Source: Arion vulgaris (taxonomy: Eukaryota > Mollusca > Gastropoda > Stylommatophora > Arionidae). From it: a stretch of 64,000 nt of DNA. A program made the translations under genes and the position numbers. The stretch's first letter is position 1, and each line of letters starts with the position of its first letter. Of the stretch, positions 56,385 to 64,000 are shown piece after piece. Under the pieces are notes generated by a model, which was not told the origin of the DNA, ran no database searches, and worked only from the letters and a program-made list of their open reading frames with translations. The DNA is taken from assembly GCA_020796225.1 (NCBI GenBank), contig CM036759.1:3541782-3605781 (forward strand). The letters are read 5' to 3'.

Positions 56385-56640
56385 ATGCTGCCGGGCCTGA
56401 ATGGAAGCAAAAATATTACCACTGCAACCTACAAGGCATGTCGTAGAGGCGACTGATGTGCGGGCCTAGGAAGCTACCTAGTAAATAAAAAGCATAGCAG
56501 AAATCGAATCTGTTGGTCTAATTGTAGACACATAATTGGTACAACGCCGCTCTTAGGCTCAGATCACATACAAATCACACAGAATGGTTAACAAGTGGTC
56601 GATATGGCGCGTTCCTGGAAGAATATTTCTCTTTAACCTT
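56385..56640 (+). repeat. Dispersed repeat family R1, copy 4
   Basis: Same word order as copy 3, with many small deletions: ATTACCACTGCAACCTACAA, GAGGCGACTGATGTG and ACAAGTGGTCGATATGGCGC. Confidence 0.75.
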
Positions 56641-57325
56641 TCCTTCCATAGTTATTTATTCTCAACAACATAGGATGATTCAGCATTCACTTGTATTTCT
56701 CTTACTGTCGACATTATTTTCTTGTATATTCTTCCTTGGTTGAAAGTCTGACATTGTTTTCAATGTCTCTATCTATCCCCGGGTGGATTTCTTGGTTCCA
56801 TTGATGATGTCTGTGACTAGCTTTTATGTTCTACTTATTTTGTGTAGAGTTCCTATTCAAAGTTATTCGGCATGGCACATGATGACAGTGATGTACTCTG
56901 AATATTGTTCATTTATCTCACTGTAATCCTTCTCTGATTCTAGTTTACATACACCTTCATGAGATAATCGCATTTGTTATTTATCATATTTCTCTAGAGT
57001 GAGAACATGGTGAGAACAAGGACTTGGTACATAAGAGAAATAACTCGGGATTTGTCAAACACATTAATATTTCCTAGCAGTTATCTCCTTCCTCATCCTT
57101 TTTAAATATTTATTCCCAATAGTTAGCCAGATATATTTTATATTAATCGACCCATCTTTTATCAATGTGTATACTTATCGTACTCTGTATCAAAATCCTC
57201 TTAACTAGGAATATGTTAATGAAAAAAGTGTTCAAAAAGACAAGTAGCCAACAAATAACTACAGCAATATAATTGAAATATAACAATTGTTTTTTACACA
57301 TTTTCTAACAGTGAGTATATTTATT
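56641..57325. other. Unassigned sequence
   Basis: AT-rich, with no supported coding region, RNA or tandem repeat. Confidence 0.5.
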
Positions 57326-57329
57326 CCAA

Positions 57330-58348
57330 TTTCTCCAGCGCATACATGATTACTATCTGAGACAAATGTTTCAAGCAAGTACTCCAGTCTGTAAGATATT
57401 CATAAATGATCACTATCTGAGACAAATGTTTCAAGCAATACCCACAAATTTCATAAATGTCACTGAAAAAAAATTTTCAAGAAATACTTAGCCTGTAAGA
57501 TTTCATTCATGATCACTATCTGAGACAAATGTTTCAAGCAAGTACTCCAGTCAAAGATTTATATATATCACTATCTGAGACAAATGTTTCAAGCAAGTAC
57601 TTACCCTAAGATATTCATTCTGTCAATATTTGGACAAATTTTCATAAGCTCCAGTCTGTAAGATATTCAATATGATCACTATCTGTGACAAATGTTTCAA
57701 CAATTCTAACCTGTAAGATTTCATACATGACCCTATCTGAGACAAAGCATGCAAGACTAACCAGAATTCATTCATATCTATCGGAAAAAATGTTTCAAGC
57801 GGTACCCAGCCCAAGATATTCATACATGATCACTATCTGAGACAAAGCCAACAAGTACTCCACTTGAAATTTCATTCATGATCACTATCTGTGACAAATG
57901 TTTCAAGAAAGTACTCTAGCCTGTAAGATATTCATTCATGATCATTCGGAAAAATGTTTCATCAAGTACCCCACCCAAAAATTCATGATCCTTTCACAAA
58001 TGTTTAAAAGTCCCCAGTCAGTAAGTTTTCAAATGATCCTATCTGTGAAAAATGTTTAACAAGTACTCAAACCTGTAAGATATTCATACATATTTTTGGC
58101 AAATTTTCAAAATACTCTAACCTGTAAGATATTCATTCATGATCACTATCTGAGACAAATGTTTCAAGCGTCTCAGTCTGAAATATTCATACGATCACTA
58201 TCGAGACAAATGTTTCAAGCAAGTACTCCAGCTTTAAAATATTCATTCATGTCACTATCTGTGACAAATGTTTCAAGCAATATCAGCCAAAGATATTCAT
58301 TCATGATCACTATTAGACAAATGTTTCAGCAAGTACTCTCTTAAAACT
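57330..58348. repeat. 60-bp minisatellite, left part (degenerate)
   Basis: Units of CTGTAAGATATTCATACATG, then ATCACTATCTGAGACAAATG and TTTCAAGCAAGTACTCCAGT. Many copies here carry odd deletions and homopolymer changes, in contrast to the clean units at 59460-59665. This suggests locally poor consensus sequence. Confidence 0.9.
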
Positions 58349-59460
58349 TTGTATTAGATGGGGGAACTGCGGTTTTGGAAATCTTTGTTTTTTATCCGGG
58401 GTCTGGTCCTTTTTTGTGCTTGAGTATCCTCACCCTGACTCTCATCTGTCAGAGGGGCACTGGAAAGAATACAGACGAGGCGTCCATTATACTTGGTTGC
58501 ACAAAAAGCCGCCCAGGGCTGCTATCTCCCTTTACTATCCTACTATGGGGTATAGAATACTGAAGGGGTCCCCCAAAATACCTTGATAATCGACCAACAT
58601 CCTCTGCCGGAAATAAAGAGACAAAAAAGGGAAAAAGGTTAAAAGAGGAAAACTTGGATGGCAGGCCGGGACTGATTTAACAGGGGTGTACACTTGAAAA
58701 TTGATCCCGGGGAAAAATGGATACGGTGAAAGAACCACATCCTTTTCATATGCATCATCTTGATAAAAAAAGCAGGCAACCCCTTTTTCGGGAGGGGAGG
58801 TTCAGGCATTGATTTCTGAGAACGCATCTGAGCATGATGTAATCATTTATACGGATGGTTGGTGATTCGTTTGCGGGCTCGGGGGTTTCATCCCAGGTCA
58901 GAGGGTGTTTTGAAGGGAAAAAGGGGGTGGTTTTGCTGTAAAAGAGCCCTTGAAATCATGGGGGTTTCCAAGGATTTTGGTGAATCGACTTTTTTCCATG
59001 CATGTTTTCTCAGTGACTCAATAGTATGCTCAGGGAAAATTGAAAAGGATGGGGTGGAGACATTGGATAAAACGTGGGGGGGAAGGAAAAATCAGTTTAT
59101 TTTTTTCCCCGGGGATGCAGGTGGGGGGAATGAACGGGAGATGGCTTTAGGGGCTGTCCAAAAGGAGGGCAATGGACCAGGCTGATATTTTAAATTCCTT
59201 AAGGGGGAGGGGGTGTACATGATTCACGTAATGGGGGTGAATCCACAACACTAACCAGACTGCAAGAACTCAAAGTTAAGTGTGGTGTAGCTCGACAAGA
59301 GCGCTATGCTGGCAGACAAAGAAGAAATTTTAAACCAACAAAGAACTGGTTGTTAGTCCCTTTCCATTGATGGACATACTGAGGGAAGATCGGAGCACTT
59401 ATGGACTAATTTGTTGGCGTGCATGATGGTGATCCGGGTACTAAACTAAACTAAACTAAA
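58349..59460 (+). mobile_element. RNase H-bearing LINE fragment inserted in the 60-bp array
   Basis: The plus strand, across many shifts, shows VIIYTDG (near 58835-58860), THACFLSDSIVCSGKIEK, an FPGDAGGGNERE stretch corresponding to the usual P-G-H-A-G-x2-G-N-E-x-A-D box, AVQKEGN, and a C-terminal EDRSEHLW-like segment (about 59378-59405). It ends in a (CTAAA)n-type simple tail (59440-59460), after which the array resumes. The first 450 bases (58349-58800) are not recognisable. G and A runs are unusually frequent and may be sequencing errors. Confidence 0.65.
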
Positions 59461-59665
59461 CTCTAGCCTGTAAGATATTCATTCATGATCACTATCTGTG
59501 ACAAATGTTTCATGCAAGTACTCCAGCTTGTAAGATATTCATACATGATCACTATCTGAGACAAATGTTTCAAGCAAGTACTCCAGTCTGTAAGATATTC
59601 ATACATGATCACTATCTGAGACAAATGTTTCAAGCCGGTACTCTAGCCTGTAAGATATTCATACA
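59461..59665. repeat. 60-bp minisatellite, right part
   Basis: Three and a half well-preserved 60-bp units, identical in type to 57330-58348. Confidence 0.95.
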
Positions 59666-59814
59666 AATGAACTAGTCATAATTCATACATTTATTTACAC
59701 AATGAGATCAATAACAAAAAAAAGAAGAGATGGATTTCATAGATTTTTTTTGACAAAATAAAAGCAAAACACTTGTGATTGGGAGGAATTTGGCATCAAA
59801 TATATCATGAGTAG

Positions 59815-60235
59815 GGATAGGAAGTCAGAGTTCTTATCAGATTAGGGATTTCTCTGATTGGGATTCATATCAGACAGACTAGACAGTAATTGGTTCTGAA
59901 GCTTTAGATAAGATTGTTCTCTGATCAGAGTTCATATCAGACAGACTAGACAGTAATTGGTTCTGAAGCTTTAGATTAGATTGTTCTCTGATCAGAGTTC
60001 ATATCAGACAGACTAGACAGTATTTGGTTCTGAAGCATTAGATTAGATTGTTCTTTGATCAGAGTTCATATCAGACAGACTAGACAGTAATTGGTTCTGA
60101 AGCATTAGATTAGAATTTTCTCGATCAGAGTTCATATCAGACAGACTGACAGAAATTTGGGTTTCCCTGAAGCATTAGATTGGGGATTATTCTCTGATCT
60201 GAAATTAGCCACTATTTGGTTTAGACAGTATTAGG
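59815..60235. repeat. 67-bp tandem repeat, about six copies
   Basis: Units contain TTCTCTGATCAGAGTTCATA, TCAGACAGACTAGACAGTAA and TTGGTTCTGAAGC. The first and last units are diverged. Confidence 0.93.
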
Positions 60236-60244
60236 AGCTTCTGG

Positions 60245-60425
60245 AAAAAACAAATGACCAAACACAGGACTCGAACCACTTACCCTTATTTCTTATGGCA
60301 CCCATTTCCTAGCCCAGCAATATGAACACTTTTACTAACACAAGACGCGAGCTACTCAACAAGCTATGTTTGGTCATTTATATTTTCTGAAACCTGTAAC
60401 ACTTGTACATTGATCATATTCATTG
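60245..60425. mobile_element. Palindromic element with tRNA-like B box, copy 2
   Basis: The left arm GGAAAAAACAAATGACCAAA (then CACAGGACTCGAACCAC) pairs with the right arm TGTTTGGTCATTTATATTTT. The right flank CTGTAACACTTGTACATTGA matches the right flank of copy 1 (CCTAACACTTGTCCC ... TTGATCATATTTC). Confidence 0.6.
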
Positions 60426-60639
60426 CTTCCTTGAGGTTCTTACAACAACAAAAACTCATTATTCTCATCTTTAAACAGTATAATAATCAATTGTTGTTAT
60501 AAGCTTAGTTTGATCTGATCTGTCATGATCATGCTAGTTTGATTTCAGTAAGGGCAATAATTCAACAAACAATATTATCATTGATATTTTTGTGATAATG
60601 ACAATGTTTATAATTCGTTTAGCATCAAGGTCATTTTTT

Positions 60640-60770
60640 TGTCCGTCCGCTATGAATTCCCGGCATAGTCTTTCCATCTAATATTGCACATCTGACTGGT
60701 TTTTCAAGAGGTTTGCTTTCCTTATCACAAGTGTCCCTAGCCATTCAGGTGATCCTTAATCCGACTTCAG
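60640..60770. repeat. Single diverged copy of the 47-bp array unit with its flank
   Basis: GAATTCCCGGCATAGTCTTT, CCATCTAATATTGCACATCTGAC-type words and the following TCACAAGTGTCCCTAGCC resemble the last unit and right flank of the array at 27645-28430. Confidence 0.55.
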
Positions 60771-60959
60771 GAGGCAGAGAGGCACTGATAATAAGGAAAA
60801 CAGTCCCCCTGCAAAAATCTGTCAAAGAAAAACCCTACTAGGCGCCCTGACTTTGCTTGAATTCATAGCAGGGATCAGAAGAAATAGGGAAGGTAAACCA
60901 GGTCTACAAAATATTGTATAAAGCAAATGTGCAACCAAATGACACATAAATCGCAGTTT

Positions 60960-61440
60960 TATTGTAGATCTTGACACTTGCTTTGTCAGTCTATGGACAA
61001 GAAAGAAAAAAACAAAAGAAGTACAGGTATCTGTCAGGGGCTACCAGAATGCATTGGGAAACTAGCGATCCTTAAGACAAGCAATTTGCCACTGTAGACT
61101 GGTTGAGAGTTAAAATCCTACAGCAACATCACAATCATACTTGCCAGAATTTAGTTCAGGTAAAAGCGCCAGTCTACAAGAAACAAGAATGAGACACTGT
61201 GGTCTCAGAGCACACCTCAATAGAATGGGTCTCATGGATTCTGACTGCTGCAAGTAGGAGCACGAAAGCACATTTGGCCCCAACCTGAGCAGCTTGAGAA
61301 TGGAAATCTAGCCAACGGAAACCACCCTTCAGAAAAAACTATTGCCAAGTACCAGTGAAGACTCCTTGCTGCAAGACCACCCTGTTTATGACATCTACTG
61401 AGTAGTCGCAGAGATGGGGGAATTTCATAAAGAAGAGTCA
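60960..61440 (+). mobile_element. Possible LINE C-terminal remnant
   Basis: A plus-strand frame gives ETRMRHCGLRAHLNRMGLMD followed by SDCC (about 61187-61253). It is similar in shape to the L-x2-HL-x-R-x-G-x2-DS-x-C segment after RNase H in some LINEs. The surrounding frames are broken. Confidence 0.35.
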
Positions 61441-61689
61441 GTAACTTATACTTAATTGTCACATGTCCAATGTTGCCACTGGTAGACTGGTCGAACCACT
61501 ACAACGATGTTTACATTGTTATATCGTCTAACTTTAGTTCAGCCAAATGATACTTAATTGTCATATGTCCAATGCAAACTAAACAGTCTGTTCCTGCAAA
61601 ATCTGGAGAAATATACTTAACTACACGCCAACTGCTTTCTCCTAATAACTAGCTCATCTGTTGTAAACTCTACACCCTGGGAAGTTAGG

Positions 61690-61920
61690 ACAGTTATCTC
61701 CCCCAGATTTCATGACATGGGGTATAATGATACTGCCGCCAAATCATCAACTTTAGAGACTATCAAATTCATCATCTGTGCCGCAATATCAAAAACAACA
61801 TGTGTGCTCATCAACATTCTGATGGTTATCATCATCACAATCATGAACTTTGCCTTGAATACTGTACTGATGCCTATCTACAGTGATAAGTCGACCAATG
61901 AAGCCATCAGTATTGTCTAA
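61690..61920 (+). CDS. Possible exon, membrane-segment-containing, unknown
   Basis: An open plus-strand frame follows a fair acceptor (GGGAAGTTAGGACAG ending near 61693) and runs to a stop at 61918-61920: MGYNDTAAKSSTLETIKFII, then ISKTTCVLINILMVIIITIM and NFALNTVLMPIYSDKS. It has one clear hydrophobic helix. No family is recognised and codon evidence is weak. It could be a terminal exon or chance. Confidence 0.25.
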   Translation, partial: TVISPRFHDMGYNDTAAKSSTLETIKFIICAAISKTTCVLINILMVIIITIMNFALNTVLMPIYSDKSTNEAISIV

Positions 61921-62685
61921 ACAACACACAGAAATACGCCATGGCATCCTCAGTTTTGTCATTGCTGAATTTATAAGTAGGTTGCTGCATGTATGGACAA
62001 TATAGAAGTCAAATGGTTCAATATTAAACTACTTATCAATTCTATACAAAAATCAAATGAACATCACTAGTTCATCATCAACATCTTTGATTGATTTAGA
62101 CTGCATAGTTTTCTCTCAATTATATCTATATGCTTTTCATTGCCTTGGTGTATTCTTTGACGATTTCCCATGGACTCTTGTTTTCGATCTGTCACTGCTT
62201 AACAAAGAGCCAGCAGGTTTCTGAAAAGTAAAGCAAAATCATGGAGAATTAATCAAGCAAACAAGAGGATCAATAGAAGTACTAGATATCTTCTTTTAAA
62301 TGTTCCAGTATTGACTACTTGTTAAACCACCTTTGTGATCTATGTCATCCAAGTCAAAGAGCGATTGTATCTTATACCAGTTATGCGCCAAGCAGGACAG
62401 CAAGCATCCGATTCCTGTGACACTTTTATTTACTAGGGGTAGCTTTCCCAGGCCCCACTTGAGTTTATCTTATAACAAGTGTCTTTGTGGGCTGCTGTGT
62501 TACTATTTGCTCCTCTTGCGAGATCCAGCAACACCTGTGCTAACAAAGATAAGGTTTTTCATAAGAATATTAATAATCTCATCAACAAATACCAATAAGG
62601 AAGTGCATATTGGAGAAAGTAGACTGCACTCTGTACATTTTCTGTCACTGCTACAAGAAGTTACTCTGGATTACAGGATAAAATA
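61921..62685. other. Unassigned, with a possible R1 fragment
   Basis: TTTACTAGGGGTAGCTTTCC near 62430-62450 resembles the right part of R1 in minus orientation. Otherwise nothing was recognised. Confidence 0.35.
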
Positions 62686-62689
62686 TGTC

Positions 62690-64000
62690 CTGTGTGGAGC
62701 TTTGGTGCGATGAAAAACAGAATAGCTGGCTCTCACGCTTTAGCCTGTTACGCCTCTGCTTAGGGCAGCAACAAACGTACACCATTCTTCCCTGCCCGCG
62801 GCCTCTCCTCTCTCCTCTGTATTGTGTCTCCAGCCATGATTCATTTCTCAGCTCTTGCTCTATCGCGTTTCCTCCAGGCTGGCTCCATCTTCCACGCCAC
62901 CCTGGAGCTCCACAGTGCAGTTTTCGTGTCGGAGCCAGTCTCCATGCGCATCACATGTCCAATCCATCTCCAGCTTCGGATGATAGTGCCCATATTCTTG
63001 TTGGCATCAAAAGGCCTTTGATTCGAGATAGTAGTCGGCCAGTACATCACAGAGATTTTCAGAGACAAGTTAGGCAGGCATGGAGAGTCTGGACATATCC
63101 TGTTCTGTCATTCTCCAGCATTCGTCCGATCCGTACAGCAAAGTTGACAGCACACAGCTGTTATAGATACTAGTCTTGGTTCTGATGCTGTATTGGGCAG
63201 ATTTCCAGGCGGTCTGAAGGGGTCATGAATGCACTGGGCGTGTTTACTCAGTCTGTTTTTAATGTCAGATCCAGCCGCCTCCTTCATTGCTAATAACACT
63301 TCCATAACGCTTCCCCATTTCGCTCATCATACCACATCCATATTCCCATAGTTCATAACTATATATATCCCACCGACCTCGTATTTATAGATCTCCCACA
63401 TAACAATGATAACATCATGGGATGATTTGTCTAATTCATTTGTGTCAGTAGAAATACCTAGCCCTTTCTTTGCATTTTCGCTATCATTAGTTGGCGCATA
63501 GCATTGTAGGATTGTGATGTTTGTATGCTTCCCCTTTAGTCTGATTCTTAACTGCTGGCTGCTGATAGGTTTCATTCTACAGACACTTTTCCACGCCCTT
63601 TTCTAGGATTACTGCTACCTCTCATGGTGTAGGTCATCGCCTCGCCCAGAAAAAGCGACTGTTTCACCTGTTGCAGGCGGTAATTCTTCCATTTCTGTCC
63701 AGTCTGCTCTCATAACCCCTAGATAAATAGATTATATCTTCATTTCTTGCTGTTATTGTGATAGTTTTCCGGTTTCAGACATTGTTCTTACATTCCAGCA
63801 TCCACTCCTGGTCTTGGTTTGCATTCAGGACTTCGTCCTCATGAAAGCAGTTTTCCTTTCTCGCTTTCACCACTTCCAGTCATGTGAGTCAATGACTTGG
63901 TAGCCCTTCATGCCCAGAGATAGGTTGTATGTTTGTTGTTGTTTCCAGAATTTTTAATTTTTTTAAAGGATGGGACTGTTAGTCCCAAGCCCAACCCCAA
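62690..64000 (-). mobile_element. LINE with endonuclease and C-terminus but no reverse-transcriptase core
   Basis: The minus strand begins near the right edge. The endonuclease start GCWNVRTMSETGKLSQ has WNVRTM at 63780-63797. MKPISSQQLRIRLKGKHTNI and TILQCYAPTNDSE follow at 63500-63575, with a degraded GDLNAKVG-like position (VMWEIYKYEVG). At about 63300 the sequence jumps to C-terminal material: AGSDIKNRLSKHAQ, PNTASEPRLVSI, MYWPTTISNQ, RWRWIGHVMRM (about 62940) and an ending near 62700. About 1.5 kb of reverse transcriptase expected between them is absent. Confidence 0.8.

Noticed and set aside
1..64000. CRISPR arrays
   Set aside because: The repeats are contiguous units without unique spacers, and the sequence is eukaryotic in character.

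Overview
This is eukaryotic, animal-like DNA from an intron-rich and repeat-rich locus. No bacterial-style genes, operons, rRNA, canonical tRNA genes or CRISPR arrays were seen. The mobile-element mix (a Penelope-like element with a GIY-YIG domain, several apurinic-endonuclease LINE families, RNase H LINEs, a Tc1/mariner relative with an unusually long D-to-E spacing, a hAT-type element and tRNA-derived SINEs) suggests a lophotrochozoan, most likely a mollusc. That assignment is inference; no host gene names the species.

By my rough count about a third of the window is tandem arrays with units of 13 to 82 bp. The main ones are at 1-927 (20 bp), 4443-6285 (39 bp), 7440-8885 (52 bp), 9067-9490 (57 bp), 12195-13160 (27 bp), 20450-22330, 23600-24757 (57 bp), 27645-28390 (47 bp), 39000-39560, 44690-45255 (53 bp), 45885-49262 (64 bp), 54735-55315 (21 bp) and 57330-59665 (60 bp, interrupted). 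Most long open frames lie in arrays whose unit is a multiple of three and are not genes.

The best host-gene signal is a set of short exons with good splice sites. In order they are 53798-53852(-), 49267-49365(-), 40349-40514(-), 28967-29144(+), 24829-24952(-) and 17318-17468(-). All five junction phases are compatible. Together they encode about 255 residues of a multi-pass membrane protein whose layout resembles the gustatory-receptor-like (7tm_7) chemoreceptors, with the first and last membrane segments missing. One exon is on the opposite strand, which suggests a local inversion or an assembly error. A further exon-like block at 43783-44347(-) carries one apparent frameshift. The 64-bp array abuts exon 49267-49365, and its repeat unit spans that exon's 3' end and its splice donor.

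Mobile elements fill much of the rest: a Penelope-like fragment (2695-3625), LINE tails and fragments throughout, a complete-ended Tc1/mariner-type transposon (29904-32035), a LINE cluster at 33500-37200, a tail-to-tail LINE pair interrupted by another LINE with a 13-bp target duplication (41385-43345), a hAT-type element with an 8-bp target duplication and nested LINEs (49779-52991), and a LINE lacking its reverse-transcriptase core at the right edge (62690-64000). At least three minisatellites are amplified from LINE coding sequence, so LINE remnants appear to seed tandem arrays here.
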